This document shows, in pieces, positions 56,432 through 64,000 of a stretch of 64,000 nucleotides of DNA (position 1 is the stretch's first letter; every line of letters begins with the position of its first letter). The translations under genes were made by a program, and so were the position numbers. This stretch comes from Thauera chlorobenzoica (GTDB lineage: Bacteria > Pseudomonadota > Gammaproteobacteria > Burkholderiales > Rhodocyclaceae), in contig NZ_CP018839.1 of NCBI RefSeq assembly GCF_001922305.1, forward strand, positions 3,038,001 to 3,102,000, given 5' to 3'. The notes beneath the pieces are model-generated. The model had not been told where the DNA came from and made no database searches. It worked only from the letters and a program-made list of their open reading frames with translations.

Positions 56432-59400
56432 TCAGAACGCTTCGGCATTGCGGTCGTTGAGCAGGCGCTCGACGTCGCGGCGGCCGAAAAGCCAGAACAT
56501 CGCCGGGGTGAGGAAGGTATCGAGGAGCGTCGAGCTGATGAGCCCCGAGAAGATCACCACCGCGACCGGGTGCAGGATCTCGGTACCCGGGCGTTCGGCC
56601 TCGAACAGCAGCGGTGCCAGCGCAAAGGCCGTCACCAGCGCCGTCATCAGCACCGGCGATAGCCGTTCCAGCGAGCCGCGCAGGATCATCTGGTGATCGA
56701 AGCTCTCGCCTTCGATGCGCATCAGATTGATGTAGTGGCTGACCTTCAGGATTCCATTACGCACCGAGATGCCGGCGAGCGTGATGAAGCCGATGAGCGC
56801 CGCGACCGACAAGGGCTGGCCGGAGATCCACAGGCCGATCACTGCGCCCACCAGCGCGAGCGGAATGTTGGCCATGATCAGCGCCGAGAGACGCACCGAC
56901 TTGTAGCGGCTGTAGAGCACGACGAACATCAGCACGAGCGACACGATCGACAGCAGCCCCACGAGACGCGACGCTTCTTCCTGTGCCTGGAACTGCCCAC
57001 CGAGCGTGATGAAGTAGCCTTCGGGCAGTTTCATGTCGGCCACCGCCGCGCGGATGTCCTCGACGATTTCCGAGAGCGGGCGTTGCTGCGCATTGGCCGA
57101 CAGCACGATGCGGCGCTTGCCGTCGTCGCGGCTGACCTGGTTCGGCCCGTCACCATCCTCGATCGACGCGAGTTTCGACAACGGGACGTGGCCGGTGGGC
57201 GTTTCGATGAGGATCTGCGCGAGCCCCTCGACCGAACGCGCCGATTCGGGCAGGCGCACGACCAGCGCGAAACGCCTTCCACCTTCGACGATCTGGGTGA
57301 CTTTCTCGCCCTCGACGAGGTTCTGCAGCGCGGCCAGGATCTGCGGTGCCGGCACGCCATAGCGGGCCGCTGCGGCATAGTCGATGCGCACCTTGATCTG
57401 CGGCGCGAGCACTTGCTTCTCGATTTCCAGATCCGCGAGTCCGGGGATGCCGGCCAGCCGCGCCCGCAGCGCATCGGCCTGCCCCCGCAGCGTGTCGAGA
57501 TCCTCGCCGAAGATCTTGATCGCGATCTGCGAACGCACGCCCGAGAGCATGTGGTCGATGCGGTGTGAGATCGGCTGGCCGATCGCGATCGCAGCGGGCA
57601 GGTTCACGAGCCGGGCGCGGATGTCGGCGGCGATCTCCCCCATCGAACGGGTGAGTTCTGACGCCGGCTTGAGCCCGACATCGAGCTCGCTGACGTGCAC
57701 GCCTTCAGCATGTTCATCGAGTTCCGCACGTCCGCTGCGACGACCAACGTGCGTGACCTCCGGCACCTGTTTCACCAGCACCTCCGCCTGTTGCGCAAGC
57801 GCGGTGGACTCGGCGAGCGTCACCCCCGGGTTGAGCCGCATGCCGATCAGCAGGGTGCCTTCGTTGAAGGGCGGCAGAAACGTGGTCGGAAAGAAGGGCA
57901 CGGCGGCGGCCGCGACGATCACCGCGACTGTGCCGGCGAACACGGCCGCCCTGGGCCGCTCGAGGACGGCCTGCAGACCGTTGCGATAGCGCGCCTTGAG
58001 CCAGGCAAGTACGCGCGTGTCGCCATGGTCGAGGGACTTCATGCGCGGCAGCAGATAGAAGGACAGGACCGGGGTCACCGTTACCGAAACGACCAGCGAT
58101 GCCAACGTCGAGACGATGAATGCCACGCCGAGCGGCACGAACAGCCGCCCCTCCATCCCGGGCAGCGCGAACAACGGCAGGAACACCAGCACGATGATGA
58201 TCGTCGCGTAGAGGATGGCCGAGCGCACCTCCATCGTTGCATGAGCCACGAGTTCGATCGGGTGCAGGCGATGGTCATGATGCTTCGCGCGATCCTCCTT
58301 CAGCCGGCGCAACACGTTCTCGACGCCCACCACCGCGTCGTCGACCAGGCCGCCGATCGCAATCGCCAGCCCCCCGAGCGTCATCGTGTTGATCGACAGA
58401 CCGAAATACTTGAACACCAGCGCCGTCATGAAGATCGACACCGGGATCGCGGTGAGCGCGATCACCGTCGGGCGCAGCGTGCCGAGGAAGAAGAACAGGA
58501 TCGCCGCGACGAACACCGAGGCGCCAATCAGCTTGCCCTGCAGCGTGCCGATCGAGGCCTCGATGAAGCTCGCCTGCCGGAACGTAACCTGCGGCGCTTC
58601 CATGCCGGCGGGCAGCGATTTCTTCATCTCGTCGAGCGCGGCCTCGATCGAGCGGGTGAGGTGAATGGTGTCCGCGGTCGGCTGCTTCTGGATACCGAGA
58701 ATGACTGCCGGTTTGCCCTCGAAACCCGCATCGCCGCGGCGCAGCGCCGGTGCGAACGTCACGGAGGCAATCTGGCGCAGCAGGATCGGCTGACCGTCGC
58801 GTGCCGTGATCGCGAGATTCTTCAGATCCTCCAGGCTCGAGGTGCGTCCGAGGTTGCGGATCAGGTATTCACGCCCGGTGAGTTCGAGGAAGCCGCCCGA
58901 GGTGTTCGACGAAAAGCCGCGGATCGCCGCTTCCATCTGTTCCAGCGAAATGCCGAGTTCCGCCATGCGCCGCGTATCTGGCTGCACCTGGAACTGCCGC
59001 ACTTCTCCGCCGATCGGGATGACCTGCGCAATACCGGGGATGGCCATGAGACGCGGACGCAGCACCCAGTCAGCGTATTCGCGCACCTGCATCGGCGAGA
59101 TCTTAGCGGTATCGATCGGGATCGCGATCTGCATGATCTCGCCCATCACGGAGCTAATCGGCCCCATGCGCGGAATCACGTCCGCCGGCAGGCCTTCCTC
59201 CATCGCCGACAGGCGCTCCGACACCATCTGCCGGGCGCGGAAAATCTCCGTGCTCCACTCGAAGGTCACATAGACGAAGGACAGCCCCGCGCTGGAGATG
59301 GAGCGCACCGACTCCACCCCGGGTAGCCCGTTCATTGTCGTTTCGAGCGGGAAGGTGATGAGCTGTTCGACCTCCTCCGCCGCCATGCCGCCGGATTCGG

Positions 59401-59551
59401 TCATGATCGTGACCGTCGGCTTGTTGAGGTCCGGGAACACGTCCACGGGCGTGCGTGTGAGCGTGAACGCGCCGTAGGCCATCAGCACCAGGCTGGCGAT
59501 GATCACCAGCAGCCGGTTGCCCAGACTGTTGTCGAGTAGCCATTTGAACAT
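56432..59551 (-). CDS. czcA: Heavy-metal efflux RND transporter (CzcA/CusA family)
   Basis: A 1,039-residue HME-RND permease, the inner-membrane pump of a CBA complex exporting metal ions across both membranes. It has twelve spans in the usual 1+5+1+5 pattern, an N-terminal MFKWLLDNSLGNRLLVIIASLVLMAYG, and a proton-relay segment in TM4 (GGLAIAIGGLVDDAVVGVENVLRR) with Asp pair. Periplasmic porter domains lie between (residues 35-330, 550-860). The TM4 motif differs from CzcA (DFGxxVDGAV) and CusA, so the exact metal is not certain. It follows czcB with 15 bp between. Confidence 0.93.
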   Translation of the reverse strand: MFKWLLDNSLGNRLLVIIASLVLMAYGAFTLTRTPVDVFPDLNKPTVTIMTESGGMAAEEVEQLITFPLETTMNGLPGVESVRSISSAGLSFVYVTFEWSTEIFRARQMVSERLSAMEEGLPADVIPRMGPISSVMGEIMQIAIPIDTAKISPMQVREYADWVLRPRLMAIPGIAQVIPIGGEVRQFQVQPDTRRMAELGISLEQMEAAIRGFSSNTSGGFLELTGREYLIRNLGRTSSLEDLKNLAITARDGQPILLRQIASVTFAPALRRGDAGFEGKPAVILGIQKQPTADTIHLTRSIEAALDEMKKSLPAGMEAPQVTFRQASFIEASIGTLQGKLIGASVFVAAILFFFLGTLRPTVIALTAIPVSIFMTALVFKYFGLSINTMTLGGLAIAIGGLVDDAVVGVENVLRRLKEDRAKHHDHRLHPIELVAHATMEVRSAILYATIIIVLVFLPLFALPGMEGRLFVPLGVAFIVSTLASLVVSVTVTPVLSFYLLPRMKSLDHGDTRVLAWLKARYRNGLQAVLERPRAAVFAGTVAVIVAAAAVPFFPTTFLPPFNEGTLLIGMRLNPGVTLAESTALAQQAEVLVKQVPEVTHVGRRSGRAELDEHAEGVHVSELDVGLKPASELTRSMGEIAADIRARLVNLPAAIAIGQPISHRIDHMLSGVRSQIAIKIFGEDLDTLRGQADALRARLAGIPGLADLEIEKQVLAPQIKVRIDYAAAARYGVPAPQILAALQNLVEGEKVTQIVEGGRRFALVVRLPESARSVEGLAQILIETPTGHVPLSKLASIEDGDGPNQVSRDDGKRRIVLSANAQQRPLSEIVEDIRAAVADMKLPEGYFITLGGQFQAQEEASRLVGLLSIVSLVLMFVVLYSRYKSVRLSALIMANIPLALVGAVIGLWISGQPLSVAALIGFITLAGISVRNGILKVSHYINLMRIEGESFDHQMILRGSLERLSPVLMTALVTAFALAPLLFEAERPGTEILHPVAVVIFSGLISSTLLDTFLTPAMFWLFGRRDVERLLNDRNAEAF

Positions 59552-59566
59552 CGGTCAGGCTCCCCG

Positions 59567-60679
59567 TCAGCGGATCTGGTTGATCAGGGTTGCCGCGTTC
59601 GTGGCGACACGCTCCCCGGCCGCGAGGCCCGACGTCACGGCGACGTTCGCCCCATCGAGCGGGGCGATGGTGACGGTGCGCGGCTCGAAGCGTTCCGGCG
59701 CGGTCTTGACCCACACGATGATCTGGTTCGCCGGGTTCTTCAGCACCGATCCTGCAGGGACGCTCACGCCCTGCAGCGTGCTGCGCGTCTGCACGAACAC
59801 CTCGACCGGTTGCCCGACAGCGAAACGCGCCAGGGAATCGCCCGCGGCACCGAAAGCGAGCGGCAGCGCCTGCTCGCGCAGACTGCGCGCCGCGCCGAGG
59901 AAGTCGAGCCTCACTCGTTGCTCGCCCACCGCAACGCTCGCGCCGGCCACATCGATGGCGGTGTCGGCATCGTAGGCCAGCGCCTCGACGCGCAGGCGCT
60001 TCGGATCGACGATTTCAAACACCAGTTCGCGCGCATCGACGACCTGACCGGCGACGGCGTTGCTCGACGCGATGACGCCCGCGACGGGCGCCACGAGCGC
60101 ATCGCGATTGCTGAGCCCCGCACCCACCGCCGTCGCGCGGGCCGCGAGACTCGTGAGTTCGCTCTCGGCCGCTTCGATCTCCTTGCGCGGCACCGTGTCG
60201 GCGAGCTCCTTCAGCCGCGCCACGCGCTTCTCCGCGAGCACTTTGGCGGCCTGCAACTCGGCGAGCTGCGCCATCTGGTTCGAGCGTTCGATCTGCCCCG
60301 CCGACGGCACGACATACGCCAGCACCTCGCCCTTCTTCACGGTCTGCCCGACTCCGGGCAAGCCGCGCGGCCCGGCTTCGAGGCGGCCGGCGACCAGCGC
60401 CTGCACTTTTCCGCCCGCGTTGGGGTCCATCACCACTTTGCCGGCGAGCGCCACGGTGCGGGGCAGCTCCCCCGCTTCCGTGACCAGCGTGCGCACGCCG
60501 ATCTGCCGTTGTGCCGGCTTGGGCAGGAATACGCTGCCGTCGGGCAAGCGTCGCGGACCGTTGCCGCCGACGGGCGCGGAGCCTTCGTCGCCGTGATCGT
60601 GCCCGTCGCCAGCGAATGCGTTCCACGATGCACTTGCCGTAACGAGGCACAGCATGACCAGCAGGATTCCCGGTTTCAT
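59567..60679 (-). CDS. czcB: RND efflux periplasmic adaptor (CzcB-like)
   Basis: A 370-residue membrane-fusion protein from the ATG at 60679 with GGAGG upstream. A signal peptide (1-23, ASWNAFAG) is followed by GDGHDHGDEG, a His/Asp metal-binding leader. Lipoyl-like halves (GLPGVGQTVKKGEVLAYVVPS and ALVAPVAGVIASSNAVAGQVV) flank a coiled-coil hairpin (about 130-180), then beta-barrel and membrane-proximal domains. It links the pump to the outer-membrane channel. It overlaps the preceding gene by ATGA. Confidence 0.92.
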   Translation of the reverse strand: MKPGILLVMLCLVTASASWNAFAGDGHDHGDEGSAPVGGNGPRRLPDGSVFLPKPAQRQIGVRTLVTEAGELPRTVALAGKVVMDPNAGGKVQALVAGRLEAGPRGLPGVGQTVKKGEVLAYVVPSAGQIERSNQMAQLAELQAAKVLAEKRVARLKELADTVPRKEIEAAESELTSLAARATAVGAGLSNRDALVAPVAGVIASSNAVAGQVVDARELVFEIVDPKRLRVEALAYDADTAIDVAGASVAVGEQRVRLDFLGAARSLREQALPLAFGAAGDSLARFAVGQPVEVFVQTRSTLQGVSVPAGSVLKNPANQIIVWVKTAPERFEPRTVTIAPLDGANVAVTSGLAAGERVATNAATLINQIR

Positions 60680-61239
60680 GCGACACCTCCGGCCGAACGG
60701 TTGCGGGCGTTTCCCTTGCGCAGCGCGGCCCAGCCGACCAGTCCGATCACGAGAACGCCGGCGCCGAGCCATCCTGCGTAAGATTGCAAGCCTGGCCCGG
60801 CCGATTCGTCGTGCACCTCGGCGGCTTGTTCGTGCAGATCCAGCTCGCCCGCAAGAAGGTCCGCGTCTTGTCCGGCAACGACGGTGGCGGTCACGGAGAC
60901 GACCCCCGGCTTGAGTGCTTCCTGCAGCGTGGCTTCGAATTCGCCCTCGGCATGGGGCTCGACGGAAATCGCCTTGCCGTCGAGTTGCAGCTCCAGCGTT
61001 GCGTCCTTGACCGGGCTGTTGTCAGCGAAGCGGTCGAGATAGAGCGTGATGTGCTTGCCGTCGACCACGCCGACCAGCTCAAAGAGCTCCGAAACGGCGG
61101 TGAATCGCGGCAGCATCGGCCCGGCCACGGGTGCCGGGGCGTCGCCGTGGTCGTGGCCTTCACCGGCCAGGGCCTGGGGCGTGACACCCGCAAGGACGGC
61201 GGCAAGGCTCCACGCCGCCAGGGTAAGGGAAGCTTTCAT
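60676..61239 (-). CDS. His-rich membrane protein of the czc operon
   Basis: A 187-residue protein from the ATG at 61239 (AGGA upstream; the ATG at 61260, overlapping the czcC stop, is the alternative). Signal peptide, then GEGHDHGDAPAP, a beta-rich periplasmic part of 110 residues, and a C-terminal membrane anchor (YAGWLGAGVLVIGLVGWAAL) with a basic end. It resembles proteins encoded between the channel and adaptor genes of some heavy-metal RND operons. It may hand metal to the adaptor; unproven. Confidence 0.75.
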   Translation of the reverse strand: MKASLTLAAWSLAAVLAGVTPQALAGEGHDHGDAPAPVAGPMLPRFTAVSELFELVGVVDGKHITLYLDRFADNSPVKDATLELQLDGKAISVEPHAEGEFEATLQEALKPGVVSVTATVVAGQDADLLAGELDLHEQAAEVHDESAGPGLQSYAGWLGAGVLVIGLVGWAALRKGNARNRSAGGVA

Positions 61240-61256
61240 GTTCGGGTTCCTGGTGT

Positions 61257-62522
61257 TCATTCGGGAAGAAGGCCCATGGCCTGCCGCAGCGCGGACACGG
61301 CCGCGGCCAGTTCGATGCGGGTGCGCGCCACCTGGCGCTCGGCTTCCGTGGCTTCGAGTTCGATGCGCAGGCGGGTCGGTAGATCGGTTTCGCCGAGGCG
61401 GAACGCCTTCTGGAAGAAGCCGCGCGACTCGCGGGCCAACTGCGCGCGCTGTTCGGCGGAGGCGACCAGGGTGCGCGCCGATTCGACGCGGACGCGCGCC
61501 GTATCCACTTCGGCCGTCAGGCGTTCGCGTTCCAGCCTCAGCTGGGTTTCGGCTTCGATCGCCTCGGCGCTGGCGCTGGCAACACGGGCGCGGTTGCGGG
61601 AGTCGGATCCGAAGGGAATGCGTACGCCGATCGTCACCGTCTGTTGCCAGGATTCGCCGGATGCACCGCGCTCACGCGTCGTCGCCAGGTTCAGCTCGGG
61701 ATTGGCGCGCCCCTGAATCCCGGCGAGAGTCATGCTGCGCTGTGCCAGCTCCGCCCGATCGCGCAGCTCGGCGATGGCCGGATGCCCCGCCCCCAGGGCG
61801 ACAGGGGGGGCGGCGGGGGCGGGTTCGGCTTCGGCCACGGAAAGTCCTTCCGCGGCAAGCGCTGGTGTCATGCCTGTCAGGGCGCGCAACTGCTGTTCCG
61901 CACCCGCGAGCGCGCCGCTGGCTTCGGCGAGCGACGCTTCGGCGGTCGCCAGCGCTCCGTCCGCCTGATGCTGGTCGGCGCGTGCGAGTTCGCCGGCCCG
62001 AACCCGTTTCGACACATCCGCTGCGAGTTCGCGAGCACTGGCAAGCCGCTCGCGGGCGACCAGGACGTCGACCCGCGCACGCTGCCAATCCCAGTACGCG
62101 GCCCGCACCCCGGCGGCCGTGCGCAGTTGTGCCGCAAGCGTGCGGCTCGTACTCGCACGCACTTCGGCATCGGCAAGGGCTGCGGTCGATGCGCGTTCGC
62201 CGGGCAACCACAGCGGCACAGCGAGGCCGATCTCGTATTCGCGGCTGCCGTCGTTGCGGTGGAGTTGGTCGGTCTTGCCCGACACTTCGAGCGCCGGCGG
62301 CTCGGCCGACCAGCGGTCGACGCTCACGCGTCGCGCCAGCGCAGCCGCCCGGCGCATGTCGAGCGACTGCGCCTCGGGCTGACGCGCCCACGCGGCGTCG
62401 AACGCCTGCCTGAGCGTCGTTACGACAGGCGATGCAGGGGACGCGGCTTGCGCCCACGCCCCGCTGGCCGCGAGTCCGAGCAGCAGGCCCGGCAGCCAGT
62501 TGATGCCAATTCTTCGAAACAT
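61257..62522 (-). CDS. czcC: TolC-like outer-membrane efflux channel (CzcC-like)
   Basis: A 421-residue outer-membrane factor from the ATG at 62522 (GGAGA nine bases before). A signal peptide (to about 28, GAWAQA) is followed by two OEP repeats of long helices (LRQAFDAAWARQPEAQSLDMRRAAALARR; HPAIAELRDRAELAQRSMTLAG) as in CzcC. It forms the trimeric exit duct of the efflux complex. Coupled to the next gene by ATGA if the longer start there is used. Confidence 0.9.
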   Translation of the reverse strand: MFRRIGINWLPGLLLGLAASGAWAQAASPASPVVTTLRQAFDAAWARQPEAQSLDMRRAAALARRVSVDRWSAEPPALEVSGKTDQLHRNDGSREYEIGLAVPLWLPGERASTAALADAEVRASTSRTLAAQLRTAAGVRAAYWDWQRARVDVLVARERLASARELAADVSKRVRAGELARADQHQADGALATAEASLAEASGALAGAEQQLRALTGMTPALAAEGLSVAEAEPAPAAPPVALGAGHPAIAELRDRAELAQRSMTLAGIQGRANPELNLATTRERGASGESWQQTVTIGVRIPFGSDSRNRARVASASAEAIEAETQLRLERERLTAEVDTARVRVESARTLVASAEQRAQLARESRGFFQKAFRLGETDLPTRLRIELEATEAERQVARTRIELAAAVSALRQAMGLLPE

Positions 62523-62655
62523 CCAATTCTCCGTTGATGACAAGACACACGGAAAATCGGCAGGGCGCGATCAGCTCGATCGCAATGGGCGCGCGGCAAC
62601 ACCGTTCAGAACGGTGAAACTGCCGGAATGAGAATGGATGCGACCGCCCTGCCGA

Positions 62656-63003
62656 TCAGGCGGGCTGTCGCCACTTGGGGCGCTCTGGTTCCGAGAAATG
62701 CCCGGCAAGGAGCCACACTTGGGCTCCCCCGCGGATCGTCGCAATCGCGAGGTCGAGGGTCGGCAATCCCGTGCCGCTCGGCAACGCGGTGCAACTGGCC
62801 GCATGGCAGAAACTGCAGTCGACATCGACTCCGCCGCCCTTGGGCCAGGACTCGTCGTCGACCTCGCCCTGATGTTTATGCTCATGGTGGCCGAGATGGT
62901 CCGCCGCAGCACCGGCTTCATGCTCGCAATACGCACTCACAGCCGCCCAACTGAGTTGGATTGGCAGAAACAGCAGGAAGAGAATCGCGAACCAGCGGCG
63001 CAT
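62656..63003 (-). CDS. czcI: CzcI-like metal-resistance leader protein
   Basis: A 115-residue protein with a signal peptide (FAILFLLFLPIQLSWAAVSAYC) and a His-rich mature part (HLGHHEHKHQGEVDDE) plus a CSFCHAASC cluster, matching the small CzcI proteins encoded first in czcICBA operons. CzcI is thought to be a periplasmic regulator of the efflux system. It is 133 bp upstream of czcC in the same direction. Confidence 0.85.
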   Translation of the reverse strand: MRRWFAILFLLFLPIQLSWAAVSAYCEHEAGAAADHLGHHEHKHQGEVDDESWPKGGGVDVDCSFCHAASCTALPSGTGLPTLDLAIATIRGGAQVWLLAGHFSEPERPKWRQPA

Positions 63004-63131
63004 GGGGACGGATTGTAGCGGTACGAACGGAAATGAAAAATAGCGTTGCCAACATCTTGTTGCCCGTCATCGTTGCGACGCATGACCGCCCGCCCCGAGG
63101 GACCAGGGGCTCCGTGCTCACACCGCCGCGA

Positions 63132-63470
63132 TCATTGCCCGACGTAGAGTTCGTCCATGCGCGCCCGCTCCTCGGGCGATATGTTCACCAGCTCCTTGAG
63201 CACTTGCTCGCGCGTTTTACCCGGGCCGGTATCGCGTGATGGAACGGGCACGCCTCGCTGCAGGTAGAAATAGCTTCCGTCCGCCTTGGCCTGCTCGAGC
63301 TCACGCAACACTTCAGCACGCGTCTTGGTGCTCGTCACGTGATCGGGGAAAGAGGTGTAACCCACCTCGCCGCCGGTGAAATGCCATTCCGAGTTCGCCT
63401 GAGCGACGCTCGGCACGACCAGGACGACAGCGAGGATAGGGAGGACGGTGGCGGTTCGGATTTTTGACAT
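63132..63470 (-). CDS. DUF4148 periplasmic protein
   Basis: A 112-residue protein with a signal peptide (residues 1-26, ending AQA). The remainder contains two DUF4148-type repeats, [17 protein letters not shown] and [17 protein letters not shown]. Such small secreted proteins are often next to heavy-metal two-component systems and are metal-induced in Cupriavidus relatives. It is divergent from the response regulator, sharing a 168-bp regulatory region. Confidence 0.8.
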   Translation of the reverse strand: MSKIRTATVLPILAVVLVVPSVAQANSEWHFTGGEVGYTSFPDHVTSTKTRAEVLRELEQAKADGSYFYLQRGVPVPSRDTGPGKTREQVLKELVNISPEERARMDELYVGQ

Positions 63471-63588
63471 GATGAGGCTCCTATCGTTGACACGGGATAT
63501 GCGTCCCGGCGGTGGCCGCTGCATACGCCATGTGCCGGGTACGGGGCGTACTGTAGAAAACCGTTCACGTCGAATCGCGAACAGCCCG

Positions 63589-63604
63589 ATTACGAATTCG
63601 TAAT
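63589..63604. promoter_or_regulatory. CopR/CzcR-type operator dyad
   Basis: ATTACGAATTCGTAAT is a perfect 16-bp palindrome between the DUF4148 gene and the response regulator gene. It resembles the copper-box type (TTACA-N4-TGTAA) bound by CusR/CopR-family regulators, with CG in place of CA/TG. It probably mediates autoregulation of the two-component system. Confidence 0.65.
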
Positions 63605-63638
63605 GTCGACGCGCCACCGCCTCCGCGATAATTCGTGC

Positions 63639-64000
63639 ATGAAGATCCTGGTCGTCGAAGACGAGCCGAAGCTCGCCGAATACTTGCGCAAGGCGCTGAC
63701 CGAAAACAGCTACGTCGTCGATGTCGCGCACAGCGGCACCGAGGGGCGCTATCTCGCGATCGAAGGGCATTACGACCTCGTCCTGCTCGATGTCATGCTG
63801 CCGGGCCTGGACGGCTTCGCCGTCTTGCGCGAACTGCGGCGCGGCAAGCACGTACCGGTGCTGATGCTCACCGCGCGGGACAAGGTGGAGGATCGCGTGA
63901 AGGGGCTGCAGGCGGGTGCCGACGACTATCTTGTGAAACCCTTTGCCCTGTCCGAACTGCTCGCACGCGTCCAGGCGCTGTTACGGCGTGGCGCCATTCC
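63639..64000 (+). CDS. OmpR-family response regulator (CzcR/CopR-like), N-terminal part
   Basis: The first 120 residues of a response regulator, cut by the window edge. The receiver domain has acidic pocket EDE (7-9), phosphoacceptor Asp51 in [14 protein letters not shown], Thr in LMLTARD and Lys in DDYLVKPF. The start of the linker and winged helix ([15 protein letters not shown]) is typical for CzcR, CopR, CusR and IrlR regulators. A sensor kinase gene is expected beyond the window. It probably activates the adjacent czc operon. Confidence 0.93.
   Translation, partial: MKILVVEDEPKLAEYLRKALTENSYVVDVAHSGTEGRYLAIEGHYDLVLLDVMLPGLDGFAVLRELRRGKHVPVLMLTARDKVEDRVKGLQAGADDYLVKPFALSELLARVQALLRRGAI

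Overview
The window is high-GC DNA that looks betaproteobacterial. The host genes resemble a Rhodocyclales-type bacterium (Thauera/Azoarcus/Aromatoleum relatives), but this is inferred from gene style and not from a marker gene. It has three parts: most of a lambda-like siphovirus prophage (1 to about 43,640, left end outside the window), a short stretch of core chromosome (43,650-53,419), and the left end of what looks like a Tn3-family metal-resistance transposon (53,420 to the right edge).

Prophage. Late genes run on the minus strand in lambda-like order: Nu1-type small terminase, gpA-type large terminase, gpW, portal gpB, S49 protease gpC with a nested Nu3-type scaffold, decoration protein gpD, capsid gpE, head-tail joining proteins, tail tube, then a lysis cassette (holin, SAR-type lysozyme, nested Rz/Rz1 spanins), tape measure, and tail proteins including a 1,318-residue protein and a 43-residue-repeat beta-propeller protein. 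The lysis genes sit between tail tube and tape measure. The replication block (29.6-32.5 kb) encodes a primase-helicase and a CII/CP76-type regulator, with a striking inverted-repeat array beside it. The lysogeny switch is at 33.4-34.3 kb (Cro/YdaS-like versus a short CI-like repressor). An early plus-strand operon (37.8-43.6 kb) starts from a second copy of the switch operator and ends with the integrase.

Accessory cargo of the prophage is unusually rich. (1) Between terminase and head genes there is a promoterless three-cassette integron array with two complete attC sites, one half attC and an attI1-like site but no integrase. The cassettes encode an OLD-type ATPase-Toprim nuclease, a HEPN-like protein and an unknown protein. 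(2) The large terminase is split at its Walker A motif by a 362-residue intein with a LAGLIDADG endonuclease and the class 3 Trp-Cys-Thr signature. (3) A HicA-HicB-SecB-like operon looks like a chaperone-controlled toxin-antitoxin system. (4) A HigB toxin is paired with an antitoxin fused to an ImmA/IrrE metallopeptidase. (5) Two coupled genes beside the repressor encode a degenerate nucleotidyltransferase-like (DUF6932-type) protein and an unknown partner.

Chromosomal segment: gloB, mltD, a fused DppD/DppF-type ABC ATPase, slyD, a Bcp-type peroxiredoxin, lexA with a perfect SOS box, a membrane protein, an M61 aminopeptidase with a PDZ domain, and an HD-GYP gene.

Transposon segment: the HD-GYP gene is cut off 9 bases before its present stop codon by a sequence starting GGGGTATGACC, as Tn3-family terminal repeats do. 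Just inside is a KfrA/TnpT-like coiled-coil gene with a resolution-site-like dyad upstream. Cargo follows: an ankyrin protein, a lipoprotein, and a czc-type heavy-metal efflux operon (czcI, czcC, His-rich membrane protein, czcB, czcA, His-rich periplasmic protein), then a DUF4148 protein divergent from a CzcR/CopR-type response regulator, with a 16-bp dyad between them.
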